Of a stretch of 64,000 nucleotides of DNA, positions 23,616-36,164 are shown piece after piece. Both the position numbers and the translations under genes were made by a program. A model generated the notes under the pieces. The model saw only the letters and a list, made by a program, of their open reading frames with translations. It was not told the DNA's origin and did not search any database. Source of the DNA: Tenodera sinensis (lineage: Eukaryota > Arthropoda > Insecta > Mantodea > Mantidae); assembly GCA_030765045.1 (NCBI GenBank), contig CM060962.1, positions 213,511,531-213,575,530 on the forward strand. Reading direction: 5' to 3'. Each line of letters begins with the position of its first letter. The first letter of the stretch is position 1.

Positions 23616-23998
23616 TCTTGTAAAAAGCACAGTTTATGTCAAACACATTTTTCCTTTCATTTTGTTTTCTTTTGGAGTGAACCATTTCGGAGACATTGCT
23701 TGTAATTTGTCTGAATTTTGCTATAGTTATACTTTCCTCAAATGGAAGGTCCTTATTTGTTTTTTTATCTCTTGGCCGTGCAAAGAGAATATAATGTCAA
23801 AAACATTACATAGCGACCAGCTTTATAGAATTTAACTATCGCTTAAGGCCTACTGCATTCCCATATTCCCCTTGCACCTACAAGAAAATGAGCAATTAGA
23901 TTGTCATGAAGAAGCTACAGAAATAAATGTTTGTAATTTTTTGTAAGGACCGTTTGTATAGGAGTAGAGAAAGCCTTGTGAGTATGAAACACCCGAGT
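23203..23998 (+). repeat. Family A copy, second in the chain (plus)
   Basis: A diverged subfamily with ACCAAACTTGGCATTTAAGG, GGATGCCACACAAAGATTTT, a 30-A run at 23582-23611 where other copies have 'ctatacaaaaaatgtag', GAATTTAACTATCGCTTAAG and 'gtgagtatgaaacacccgag' at the 3' end. Confidence 0.75.
23582..23611. repeat. Poly-A tract (30 bp) inside Family A
   Basis: Uninterrupted A run at the second homopolymer position of Family A, the 'actatacaaaaaatgtagat' site. Confidence 0.95.
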
Positions 23999-24106
23999 TC
24001 TTTTACTTTCTCTACTACGTATAGTAATTGGGTGAAGTGCGTGTTCGAGTCCCGTCTCGGGCATGGGTGTTTGTGTGTATGTGTGTCTGAAAGTATGAGA
24101 GCAAAT

Positions 24107-24159
<53 letters not shown>

Positions 24160-24345
24160 TGTGAATGTAATAGAAATATACATCATCCAGATGGCTAAAT
24201 GGTCCTTGACCAGCATAGGTCAAAAAGGTAATCACGTAGCAACCAGCTCTTAAAAGATTTGACTATTGCTTAAGCCTACTGTATTCTCCTATTTCCACTT
24301 TACCTATAAAGAAATGTGTAAAGGCCATTTCTGCAGTCGTCTATC
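23999..24345 (+). repeat. Family A hybrid copy carrying a tRNA B-box-like insert
   Basis: Begins with a Family A 5' end (TTTTACTTTCTCTACTACGT). After 'agtaattgggtgaagtg' it switches to CGTGTTCGAGTCCCGTCTCG, a good Pol III B-box, then a GT/GC tract (24109-24159). It re-enters a Family A 3' half at 'acgtagcaaccagctctt'. It looks like a small tRNA-derived insert or a recombinant copy. Confidence 0.5.
24109..24159. repeat. (GT)n(GC)n microsatellite
   Basis: GT repeat grading into GCGCGCGC within the hybrid Family A copy. Confidence 0.95.
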
Positions 24346-24349
24346 TCGA

Positions 24350-24818
24350 TTAACATGAACTATATAGAAGAATGGACAGCATAACTCAAAAACGAAAAGT
24401 CGGTTAGAAACCAAAGTTGGTATTTAAGTTTAATGTCTTTAGAGGGTGCGACACGAAGATTTTGAAGAACATTGCTCAGCCATAAACTACCCTTTACGTG
24501 GAAAAGTTTTTGAAAATTTTTATTTTCTTGGAAATGGCTCTAACGATTTTGATTAAAATGCTATATGTTTGTGATATTTTTATGGCAAATGAAATGTATA
24601 TCTTGAATTTTCTGGCTATAGCCCATGAAGCCCTATTTACTCTGGATGACTTTTGCATAACTGGTAAACAATAAGAGATAGACCAAATCTTACTATACAA
24701 AAAATGTAGATGTGCTAAAACACACAATTTATGTCTAAATATTTTTTTTTTTTTTTTTTGTGTCTCCATTTCGGAGATATTCCTCGTTATGTGTGTAAGT
24801 TTTGGAGAACTTCACCAA
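24350..24818 (+). repeat. Family A middle portion (plus)
   Basis: Starts abruptly at GGACAGCATAACTCAAAAAC, just after the microsatellite position. It continues through GGTGCGACACGAAGATTTTG and TTTTCTGGCTATAGCCCATG to a T-run at 24740-24759 and 'tcggagatattcctcg'. It lacks both ends. Confidence 0.75.
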
Positions 24819-24950
24819 TTGGAGCTTGTTGCGCTTTGTCTATCTAGACAAATTACCAGAGACAAATTATCAGAGACAAATTACCCCAATGGTGACTTAC
24901 TATTGTAAGTACTTTATATCCCAGGGTTAAATAACCTTCAAATGGTAATT

Positions 24951-25225
24951 ATTATTTATTTATGCCAACAAACATACTGATGTGAGACTGCCGTTGTGGT
25001 TTACCAGGAGAAATACGAACTGGTTTGAGAATTTAATGCCATTCTGGCAGTTTGTCACAATAGCTCAGTGGTAGAGTAGCCACCCGGTAAGCGGAAGGTC
25101 TGTGGTTCAAATCCCAGTTGTGGCATTGAATTTTTAAGTTCCAGTTCTACCTCTCAAACTTTGCCCACACACGGCTTGTGTGTTTAAAAACACCAACAGT
25201 AAGTTTGTTGGCATAAATAAATAAT
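24951..25225 (+). mobile_element. Family B tRNA-headed TIR element (plus)
   Basis: A 275-bp element bounded by 29-bp inverted repeats matching at 28 positions: left 24951-24979 (ATTATTTATTTATGCCAACA and on), right 25197-25225. Inside are GTTTGAGAATTTAATGCC and a tRNA-like core (about 25053-25123) with A-box TAGCTCAGTGGTAGAG and B-box GGTTCAAATCCC. GTCACAA and TTGTGGC at its edges can form a 7-pair acceptor-like stem (one G-T). The tail GGCATTGAATTTTTAAGT then follows. The core and tail match the 16083 and 62394 copies, while the terminal arms differ in sequence. The anticodon region does not fold properly, so this is not a tRNA gene. Confidence 0.75.
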
Positions 25226-25229
25226 AAAA

Positions 25230-26035
25230 ATAGTTTTGTTTATGTGCTATAATATTTTTCAGTTGTTACCAATTTGAGTTATGGAAAACATTTCACCACA
25301 AATTAACAATCCAATATTTTACGTATCATTTCTTAAAAATATTTAACTCTTTTCAATCTGAATCCCTCCTTAAATTTCAGGCATAAGTGTGGTATGGGAA
25401 GATTTTTTGAATAGTGGAATATGCTGAAAAAGAGTAGAAACGTCAACTTGAAGTTTAATATTGTTCCCTACCATATTGGCACAGGACAGTTTGAATGGAA
25501 GCATGGAACTCTAAAATTGTCGACATTAAAAAATTAATAATTATACAGGTGAAATTATAAGGTGCATGCAAGCATATAAAAAATATCTTCTTCGTCAATT
25601 TTTACGAAAATTCACGGATGCATTGATTAAAAAGCAGATCAATAAATATTGACTTTGACAGTGTACGAGAATCGTGGTAAAAGAGCAGTCACTTGAAATT
25701 TCAACGTGTGATGTTCAAAAGCTTATTGAAGATATGGTATGGTACTTTCCTACTACTTTCTCTGCCCATTACAAGCTAACTTATATTTCTCTTACACCAT
25801 ATTACTGTTTGAAAAATATTATTCTGTACACGTTACGTATTTACCACAATATTTTTGTCTGGAAATGATTTAGAACAGCAATAAGTGCTTTGTTGCATGT
25901 AATATGTGAAAGCAATTTTCAAATTTTATAATGTTGCAAAAATAGAATAACAAATTCAGAACTCAATTAATGCGCTGTTACAAAGGAAAAAAACCTGAGA
26001 AGTATCACAATTACGTTGCATACGATGACGTAACT
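25230..26035. other. No recognisable feature
   Basis: AT-rich unique-looking sequence. A frame at 25674-25868 (64 codons) is unrecognised. Confidence 0.35.
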
Positions 26036-26449
26036 ACCCCCCCCCCCCTCCTCCTCCGAACCTTGCCTATCCTATTCTAAGTAGGGAAATTGTTCTGTTC
26101 TGAAAGCAATGAAATTACCTATCTCAAAGTGAATATCCGCAGAAAACACTGTTCTTTAACAAACAAACAAACAAAAAATCTATTTCTGGAGGATAAATGA
26201 GTGTTTCTTGTAAACATTTTACTGCTGAATTCAAATCTGATTTTAGTTTTCATACATAAGCAATAGTTTAAGAGTAATCCGATGTTTAATTTATTTTCAT
26301 ATTTCTTTTCTACATACATATATAGCTTTAATTTAGTTAGTTATAGACATACTGACAGAAATTCAATTAAGCGGGCCTATATACATTAGGATAGTAACAG
26401 AAGGTGATAATGTTCGTCATTCACAGAAACAAAGAATATAAAAAATGGA
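26036..26449. other. C-run and AT-rich spacer
   Basis: A C-rich homopolymer at 26038-26048 is followed by AT-rich sequence with AAAC repeats (26159-26175). Nothing codes here. Confidence 0.4.
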
Positions 26450-28325
<1,876 letters not shown>

Positions 28326-28329
28326 GCAG

Positions 28330-29235
28330 TGATCATCTACTGGTAAACTGTAGATTACAGCTGAGAAGAGAGGTTGATTCAGAATCTTGGGATAGGAACA
28401 GCAATTTCTCTATGTAATATAATATATTCTCCATAGCACACGGGTTTAGTTGACACTCGTGATTGAGGTTGCTCAAGATTTTAAGGTTTAATAATTTTAA
28501 ATAAAAGCTGTTCTTAAACCAATGTCATAACCTCTTGCACAGTGGTTTAGCAGATGTATAGAGATAAGAAGGCTAAATATGGCATTAAGAATTTTAAAGT
28601 AAACATTACCTAAAACAAGACTGTTACCTCATTCACTAGGTTTGGATGACACTCAGATTGATAATTGGGCTCTATATCTTAATGTATTAATGCAAAGGCA
28701 CATCATTTCTCTTGCACACTGATAACTGACGGGAAGAAGAATGAAGGGAATCAATATCTTAGAATTTGAATATAAATGAAACAGGCACTTGCACAAAAAT
28801 ACACCTGGGGAGAAGGTTGATATTGTTCAATATCTTAGTGTTGTAGAATTGTAAAGGAACAGATGGTCTGAGGTGGATGTTATAATAATTTCTCTGGGGC
28901 AGAGGTTAAGCGGATGGTTGAGAAGGATGAAAAGACTCAAATCTTTGGGTTTAAGAATTGTGAAGGAAAACTTTTTCTGAGAGGAATGGTACATTTTCTC
29001 TAGCACGGAGGTTCAGCGGATGGTTGAGAAGGATGAAGAGCCTCAAATCTTTGGGTTTAAGGATTGTGAAGGAAAACTTGTTCTGAGAGGAATGGTACAT
29101 ACTTCCTAGCACAGAGGTTCAGCTGATGGATGAGATGGATGAGGTGGTTCAAAATCTTAGGTTTAAGCATGTTAGGATATCACTATTCTGGAAGCAATGG
29201 TACCACCTCTCTTGCATGCAGGTTTAGCATATCAG
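28330..29235. repeat. 106-bp tandem repeat array, diverged
   Basis: About 8 units with a 106-bp period. Clear anchors are GGTTAAGCGGATGGTTGAGA at 28904, GGTTCAGCGGATGGTTGAGA at 29010 and GGTTCAGCTGATGGATGAGA at 29116. Each is followed by 'ctcaaa/ttcaaa..ctt.gg(g)tttaag' and 'ttctc(t)..gca..'. Units to the left (around 28350, 28450, 28560, 28665, 28798) are progressively more diverged. No frame stays open through the array. Confidence 0.8.
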
Positions 29236-30090
29236 CGGAGTAGTATATGAAGGCTTGAGTGTTTCTTGAAGAAACCATTTACGGCAAAAGTCCAGCTGTT
29301 GCCATCGTCTTGCGGTAAGGTTTTACCGACGACTGAGGTGAATGTTGAGGCCCATAATCTGCTGCGGTGACATCCGCTTTTGCGTTTCTGCCTGTTTGTG
29401 CGAGAGGACAGCTCGCGCGTTGCTTGTTGCAATCCGATACAGCGGAATGAGGAGATTTCGGGTTTGAGATGTGCAGACGAGTGGTTGGGGGGGGGGTGGG
29501 ATTCAATCAGTTGAAATCACTCACCCTTATGAGGCGAGGTGGTAGGGGCGGTGGCAGCATCAGGGGGTCATCGGTTGTTATGTGTGCGATGGAGCAAGGC
29601 TAGCAGCAGTAGAAGGGTTTTCCAACAGTTTGATGAGCGTCTGTCCGTCCGTCCTTCCGTCCCATCTCGCTCATTCGGTAGCTAGCTTGTCATTGGCCCG
29701 TGCTAATATTCGTGCCCAGTAAAACAGATAGGCGCGCTTGTCATTCACCTTCTCTGTCGGTTCTGTTTTGTATATACACGGCCGTGTATGTGTATGTATG
29801 TCTGTGTGATAACATGTATATATACCTACCCCGTTACTGTTGTTCGGTCCAGCCACTGTACACAGTTTCAATATTGCGAAATGTTCATCCCTTTCTAGTC
29901 GGGCCCTGTCCTGCCATCACTCATCCCCTTTTGCCACCCCCTCTTGCAAACTGGAACCAATCATGCCACCCGCCAGTCAGCCTGCCTGCCTGCCAGTATT
30001 TGTACAGTAGAGTGAGTGAATTTCATGTTTACCATTTCAGCAGAGAGTTGTGTCCATCCACCCATCCATGATGCACAGCTATGTGATGGG
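29236..30090. other. GC-richer unique region, no gene identified
   Basis: CpG-containing, less AT-rich than the surroundings, with a G-run at 29489-29496 and pyrimidine-rich Ser/Pro-type frames (29700-30071). It could contain a promoter or UTR, but no start site or exon is convincing. Confidence 0.3.
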
Positions 30091-30092
30091 AA

Positions 30093-30142
30093 TTCTGCTC
30101 GCGTCCGTCCGTCCGTCCGTCCGTCCGGCCGCCCGGCCGGGG
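30093..30142. repeat. (CCGT)n and CCGGC-rich repeat
   Basis: Repeated CCGT units followed by CCGGCCGCCCGGCCGG, a GC-rich, self-complementary short tract. Confidence 0.9.
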
Positions 30143-30684
30143 GAGGTTCTATGACTTGCCACGGCTAACTGCGTCCAGGCAACAAGAACAATTTAGTCGC
30201 TTTTAACTTGATATCAGTTTGTATTGTATGTTTATGTGAGAGAGAGTTCGTTACTTGTTTTATTCCCCGTGTCAATGGCATTACTGTATATTTAATTTAC
30301 TTTGGACTAGCAGGATAAGCTACAACTTCATAATGTTTTCCTGTTTTTTTCCAAAGCACTCGAATACAGTGTTTATTGTTCCCTGGCCTTTCTGATTGAA
30401 GCTCCGATAAAAGCAGGGTGGGAAATTAATTTGAAACTATACAGTGACAGGGCATTTTCTTTCTTAACCTTATACGACACTATCATCCAATGTCTTAATT
30501 ATAATTGTGTTTTACTATTATTAGGTTAGAAGAAGTATGGAAATTTTAAAAAGTACATATTAGGATTCAATAATAAATACAAATTTTGAGGCCCCCCTTT
30601 CTTGACATAAGAAAAGTGGTCTTCAAATAAAAACCTGGTGTTTTACATTCACGTGATTTTCTTTGTACAATATCGTTCATTACT
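30143..30684. other. No recognisable feature
   Basis: AT-rich spacer. Around 30590-30660 it carries a faint Family A 5'-like 'gaggccccccttt' piece. Confidence 0.35.
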
Positions 30685-30807
30685 TTCCCTGTGTAAGGAG
30701 GTATTGCAGTCCAATCGAAAATTCGTTAACTAGGTTTCGCCGCATGTACAAGTTTTGAAGCTCCTTGACCCAAAAAAAAAAAAAAAAAAAAAAAATTAGA
30801 AAAACAG

Positions 30808-30842
<35 letters not shown>

Positions 30843-30850
30843 GTGTGTGT

Positions 30851-30892
<42 letters not shown>

Positions 30893-30900
30893 GTGTTACT
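30685..30900 (+). repeat. Family A 5' fragment with A-run, CT and GT tracts (plus)
   Basis: GTAAGGAGGTATTGCAGTCC, 'gaagctccttgaccc', an A-run at about 30773-30795, then CT and GT repeats (30807-30897), all at the standard Family A positions. The copy stops right after the microsatellite. Confidence 0.75.
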
Positions 30901-31539
30901 GGTAGTACTTAATGCTCTATATATACTCCACAGGCGGTGGGCACTGGTGATACAAGCAATGAAATGATATTTGGGAAAGGAATTTTGGGATGGAAACGTT
31001 TCAGGCCTAAGTTTTGGGTACAAAGAGTGCTAAGGAAAATCTTACAGCACCTCGCATCTGTCACTTTCGTTACCGTTGTACAAAGCCGTTGCCATTTCAT
31101 TGGTTGCTTTAGGCCACAATGCAAGGGTGTGGCACTCGTTCTGCTAAATAGGTTACCTTAACCTTACCCATTAACCAGAACAAAGGTTACAAATTGGCGT
31201 GGAAACGAAATGTTTACCCCCTCAATCGTATTGGCTAAAAGAGAAAGAGGTAGAATGAGTGCATTCAGTTTTTTAAACTGACCTCTTATCATGATTGGCA
31301 GGCATACCTTATCGGCTAGTATAGCATACGCCTTTGATGGAATTAAAATCTAAGGGGAAAACTTGATGAGCGCCATGCTCTGCAATAGGTAAAGTGAACA
31401 ACATGCCTCAAAAGACCCCAGTAAAGATACAAAATCCGCCGAAGATTTTCTTTGGCTCTCCTTGTACCTCCATAGCACTTGCCAGTTATGTGGACTGAGG
31501 AAAACCTGGAATACACCTCAGCTAGGGTGAGTTCTTGGT
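30901..31539. other. No recognisable feature
   Basis: Unique-looking sequence. The frame 30937-31161 (74 codons) has no similarity I recognise. Confidence 0.35.
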
Positions 31540-32095
31540 GGGAATATGTGTGTGCGTGTGTGAGCAGCATAATTTAAGAATGAAATATCAGTTGAACAAC
31601 TAAAGAAGTATTTAAGTTCAGCATCTTCCAAGGAAGCAACACAAAGATTTTCAAGAAAATATCTCTCACCTCAAGTCCACTTAGAAAACTGTTACCTTTG
31701 ATGTTCTCAAAAATGGCTATAATGATTTCGATTAAAATACCATCTTTAAGATTTTACATGATAAATAAAACGGATATCTTGGGAATATCCTGTGAAGTCC
31801 TCTTCAGTCTCAATGAATTTTGTGTAACTAAACCGTAAGAGACAGAGAAACTCTTGTGGAAAAAAAATTTAAAATGTAGATCTCACTATAACACAATATT
31901 TATATCAAATAATATATTAAATATTTCCGAGAAATTCTTTATTATTGTTGGAACTGTAGAACTTTATATAGTTTTCAATTTTTAAGTCACTATTAACTTT
32001 TATTTTTCATGGTCATATGAAGAAAACATGCCAATAAACTTTTAAAAGATTTGTCAATTGCTTAAGTTTATAATAGGTATTTCTCTTGTATGGCT
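31540..32095 (+). repeat. Family A copy, part 1 (plus)
   Basis: From the GT position ('gtgtgtgcgtgtgtgagc') through AGCATAATTTAAGAATG, AAGCAACACAAAGATTTTCA and AAGATTTGTCAATTGCTTAA. It is then interrupted at about 32096 and seems to resume at 32286. Confidence 0.65.
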
Positions 32096-32285
32096 TCTGA
32101 TAGCTGACTGCTGACTACTGACTGCTTTTTCCAGTTGTGCGAATAAATTTTATGTGTGCAAATAATATTTATATCACCGGCGTTACAGTGTGATTTCAGA
32201 ATGTGTGCAGCTATACAACGCCGCAAGACCTGGCAAGCTTGTGAAGGGATGTTGTATCGAGCCACCCACCATTACATTTTGCGTT
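32096..32285. other. Insertion inside a Family A copy
   Basis: About 190 bp of unrelated sequence ('ctgactgctgactactgactgc' to 'ccattacattttgcgttagcc') separate the body and 3' end of a Family A copy. No TIR or tRNA signature was recognised. Confidence 0.45.
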
Positions 32286-32545
32286 AGCCATAACTAAGAA
32301 ATGTGTAATAAAATAATTCCTGCAAATGTTTACCTCAAAAGCACATATACCATTGCAAGAATGCTTTGTAGAAGAGTGGGTAAAGAAAGTCATGTGAATG
32401 TAATACAACTGCTTATCTGTGGTAAGAAGAGTCACTAATGCATTCCGTTCAAAAATTCGATACCGAGATTTCAGTGGAAATACGGGTTTTCCGATCCCCT
32501 GAATTAAAAATAGAAGTCTTTTTAGAAAAAGGTCACACACACAGA
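32286..32545 (+). repeat. Family A 3' end joined to a new 5' start (plus)
   Basis: The 3' end piece, 'tgtgtaataaaataattcctgc' to GTCATGTGAATGTAATAC, is followed directly by a second 5' end, CGTTCAAAAATTCGATACC and GATTTCAGTGGAAATACGGG, to 'agaaaaaggtcacacac'. Confidence 0.6.
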
Positions 32546-32830
32546 CACTCCTAAAAATACAGTTTAGGATTCAGGGTACCTCGAAATGAGTATTTTTTTA
32601 GAAATCTCGCAATGGGATTTTTGAGTAGAATACAGTCTCTACTTACCGTAAGTGGCAGAGAATGTAAGTGTGTACTATTGAGTCTGTGTCCGTTTAGATT
32701 TGTCAGAAAGTGCTATTCAGAGGATAGAAGACCAAATTTTCTCTCCCAATATACGAAAAGTTACGCTTACTTTGATCTCCTCAAAAATGGCTCAGAATAA
32801 TTTTAATAAAGTATAATAAGGTTAAGATAA
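32546..32830 (-). repeat. Family A 5' end, opposite orientation, plus debris
   Basis: The 5' end in minus orientation ('attcagggtacctcgaaatg' to 'cttaccgtaagtggcagagaatg', to about 32670) is followed by a diverged plus-strand piece ('ctcctcaaaaatggctcag'). So 32286-32670 is a small foldback of Family A ends. Confidence 0.5.
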
Positions 32831-33770
32831 TGGCATCACCAGAGAAGTGTTTTCTATAATTTTCTTCGAAGTTCTGCTGCTTCTGTTCTTTTTAACAAAC
32901 CTGAAACTTTGAAAATAATAATTTTGGAAAAATAATTTCAACCATTGTGAAATAAAGGTATTCCATGTAGTGGGTGGCATCCCATATATAGTGAAGAAAA
33001 TACCTTCATTCTTCGAGTCAGTCAAAAATACAACACCACTTAGCACCAACGAAACACAAATAGACTGCCAGTCAGGAGGAAATGGAACGAAGAATCCAGA
33101 ATTACGTAATCGTGAGTCAACTTTTCGCCATGCCTACTGCTGCACAATGGGTTAAGAACACCTTTATCCTCTCCACTTGCCAGCTTACCTACTATTCCAG
33201 TTTTCCAGAGTTTCTTATTCTCCCATTGTCCACTCAGGTCCCTCTTCCGCATGTTTGTACTTCCTCCTGTGAACTTCCACGTTTATTCCTACCAGGCGCA
33301 GTTGGGTCACTTCTCTGACATTCGTTGAATATGTCCATTCCAATGCAGAGATCTTCTTTCTACTGTATCAAGAGCGGTTTCCTCTGCACCTATTTGTTTT
33401 TATGTATATATTTGTTATGCTGCATTTTAAAAATTACCATGTTTCTACGTACTCCATTTCCCTTGGAATAATTCGTTTTCGCATTTTTCTTCATTATTGT
33501 ATACCATATGTTAGGATCTTCACTACAGTTTTTAAAATGTTTTGTACTTTTCGTCAGATCCATATTCCATTTATCCTAACATAACGTAAGATAACATACG
33601 GTAACCTAACTTAACAACTCCAACTCCAGTCACATCTACGGACTCCCGTTCCAGCGAAACAGGCGACAGTGATTGGGTTATGTAAGGAGACAACCTAGTA
33701 ATTAATGGTATAAGCGTTAAAAGCAAGATATTATTCAAACAGGAGTGATTGCAAAGCAAGCGTTTTTAGC
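32831..33770. other. No recognisable feature
   Basis: AT-rich unique-looking sequence with a few CCTAAC-like words at 33575-33620. Nothing codes here. Confidence 0.35.
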
Positions 33771-33774
33771 TGAT

Positions 33775-34020
33775 TGTTGTTGTAGTGTTTAACGCCCGCT
33801 TTTACTACTACGGCACCGCAGGCGGTGACACAGATGATACATGGAATGAAGATGGAGCACCGGTGGAATGAGATGGCGGGGAAAACCAGAGCACCCGGAG
33901 AAAACCCGCCCTGACGCCGCTTCGTCCACCACAAATACCACATGCGGGTCCCTGGGATCGAACCCGGGCCGCCTAGGTAGTAGTCGAGCTCGCTAACGGC
34001 TCGGCCACGGCGCCGCGGAT
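33775..34020 (-). mobile_element. Family D tRNA-SINE (minus), complete head
   Basis: The minus strand starts at about 34016 with GCGCCGTGGCCGAGCCGTTA (A-box TGGCCGAGCCGTTAG) and GGGTTCGATCCCAGGGACC (B-box). It is followed by a body whose plus-strand reading ends 'gtttaacgcccgcttttac'. The same body recurs at 38455-38615. The head resembles a tRNA with a long variable arm, but the anticodon region and downstream body show it is a SINE. Confidence 0.8.
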
Positions 34021-34305
34021 GTTTTTAGCTGAGCAACCCTGTGATCAGAATAAATTGTTTTGAACATGCGTGTTACACACTATTACTTAGACAGCAGTCA
34101 ATATATAGGCTAATTAAAAACGTTGCACAAACTTAAAGAGCTTATACTTTGGTATGAGAACTTGGGTCTAGGAGATGAACCTGAGTCGGTGCAAGCCTCG
34201 GCGTAACATAGTCGTGTCTGATATTACAACAGGAGTTAGCATTGGGTAAACCTATAAACATATGTTCGAAAAGGAATACCTGTTGAGATACGAGGCATTT
34301 TACTT
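34021..34305. other. Spacer; probable decayed upstream part of the transposase remnant
   Basis: The region upstream of the Tc1/mariner-like remnant may contain more of its coding sequence, but I could read only isolated words. Confidence 0.3.
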
Positions 34306-34611
34306 GTGTTGAATATTTACGCCACACAATGGACTGAATCCAACGGATGGATTGGTCAAAGAGGTCCATTAGCGTGCCCTCCCCATTTGCAGGAGTTCTA
34401 TTCATTGGATTTTTGGCTTTGAGGACTTTTGTGGGCATTGGTGTATGCCAAACCCATCGACAATGTGCATACGCTACAAGAGCGTGTGACCAATGCATAC
34501 GTCCAAATCCGAGAACAGTCAGGTATGATCGACATAGTCCTGGATTCTTTGAGAAGAGGAGTTGAAGCATGTATAAGAATGCATGGTAACCATATAGAGC
34601 ATCTGCTGTAG
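34306..34611 (+). pseudogene. Tc1/mariner-like (IS630-type) transposase C-terminal remnant
   Basis: The plus-strand frame gives NGWIGQRGPLACPPHLQEFY then SLDFWL-stop-GLLWALVYAK, PIDNVHTLQERVTNAYVQIR and RRGVEACIRMHGNHIEHLL, then a stop. This follows the C-terminal DDE domain of insect Tc1/mariner-superfamily transposases: 'RWIGRGGP..WPPRSPDL.PLDFFLWG..K..VY', a helix with 'L..RI..A', and the terminal 'RVEACI...G.HFEHLL'. One in-frame stop replaces the residue after WL, and the upstream catalytic part is not recognisable. No TIRs were seen. Confidence 0.7.
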
Positions 34612-35230
34612 TAGTATTGACATAACGTGCAGATGTTACCAGAGGACATAATGGGAGCAATCATCATAACTCCTATTTGATGTTTATGGATGTTAACCTA
34701 ATAATTGTTCCGTTAACCATTTGTGACTAATGTATTTCCTAGAATACATTTGTTAGATGAAAACCATTGTCAGGTGTAAGTACTCAACACAATTAAAATG
34801 GCTACATCTCAACAGGTATTTGTTTTCGGAGATATATTTACAGGATCATTTATTCTAGCTTTGACCAATACCAACTCTTGTTGCAATATCAGACACCTTT
34901 TTAAGCACCTATATACCCGGAGAAAACTTTTAGTTCAGCAACCATAAATTTTTCTGTCGCCTGGTAAACGATGCGCCATTTTCTCAAGTTCTCCTTTTGT
35001 ATTATTTTTCCATATTCAAAACCTATCTTTTCACACAAGATTATAACTATAGCTTGAACATTTTCCAAAATGCACCTCAGAATGTAAGTAATATAATATC
35101 CGATTGAAATGTTGATATCAGCCATATGTACATTTTAAAATAAATAATTATAGTATAAGTATGTGCTGTCTTTACGTTTCTCTCAAAGTTTGTGCTATAA
35201 AACTTGTTCTAAAGAAAAACTATTTATTGC
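34612..35230. other. 3' flank of the transposase remnant, otherwise featureless
   Basis: The sequence after the stop may be element 3' UTR ('aaaatggctacatctcaacagg'). No terminal repeat pairs with the upstream side. Confidence 0.35.
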
Positions 35231-35236
35231 ATAAAA

Positions 35237-35458
35237 GTTTCATTTAGATAATTTTTAGTGTTTAGGATAATCACCAGTGCACCCTGGTACATAAGAAATG
35301 AAAATATCCATTTAAATCTTAATTTACCTGAAGTAACCTCAGTTCTCCGCTCTTCTTATAGCAATCTATGTACAACGTTCTTGCTGAATGAAGTACCTCA
35401 GAGCATGCTACCAGAACAACCACAAGAGCAAAAGCACACTGATCTATTGACTGATTAA
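35237..35458 (+). pseudogene. Jockey-like LINE reverse transcriptase C-terminal tail
   Basis: The plus-strand frame reads FRIITSAPWYIRNENIHLNL NLPEVTSV and ends QEQKHTDLLTD-stop. 'LR.IT.APWY(I/V).N..IH.DL.(I/L)P.V..V' is characteristic of the region after the RT domain in jockey-clade non-LTR retrotransposons. Here the usual HPNPLA and RRLKR motifs have decayed. It is 5'-truncated, as most LINE copies are; no poly-A tail is visible. Confidence 0.7.
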
Positions 35459-35459
35459 G

Positions 35460-36160
35460 GAACATCAATGAATGAAACCCTCTGAACAAGCTTCAAGTTA
35501 ATGTAAGTATAACTTATGTAAGCAAAATTGTAGTAACGTACAAGAATTTTAAATTAATAAAAAATAGATAATTTTTACAAAGGTATTAAGGAATACAATT
35601 TTAAAAACTGACACCTTTATTCCAGTATCTGTGGGAGGAGATGTATTTTAAATATAGTTAATAAAATTCACTTAATGTCTTAAATATATTATTACATACT
35701 GAAATCAAATTTTGTACAGACACTTCTTTAATTGCTAGTAATACCTGTTGCAAAACAATAAATGTGTATATCTAATAGTTTAAAAAATCGCTATAAACAC
35801 TTCGGTGCCTACTTAAAATTCTAGATAAAAATACACGTTTGCTAATTTTATTTTAAATGTTCAAAGTCAGTTATTTGTATAATTTATGTGTGTGAAATAT
35901 TTCGAGGTGTATTGTAGATAAATATCATATGCAACACCCTTGAGCATCTCGTAACATACCCAAGCGATCACGTACGAAACTGAAATATTGCAGCTATTAT
36001 TGTCTCTTGTTAGTATAGGTCATAAAATATAAAAATAGGAAATCAAAATGAAAACGGAAACCTCTCATAAACTCACAACTCTGTATTGTTCTCTTTTATT
36101 TGAAATGCTATGCCTAATGGTGAAAAAAGTTCATTTCGTAGGCTAAAACTAACTGATTCA
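35460..36160. other. No recognisable feature
   Basis: Strongly AT-rich; possible LINE 3' UTR at its start, then nothing nameable. Confidence 0.35.
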
Positions 36161-36164
36161 CCAA

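Noticed and set aside
25053..25125. Functional tRNA gene
   Set aside because: A and B boxes and an acceptor-like stem are present, but the anticodon arm does not fold and the sequence recurs as part of Family B.
28330..29235. CRISPR array
   Set aside because: The 106-bp units are directly tandem without unique spacers, and the genome is eukaryotic.
34142..34667. 172- and 89-codon minus-strand frames
   Set aside because: Antisense shadows of the plus-strand Tc1/mariner-like transposase remnant.
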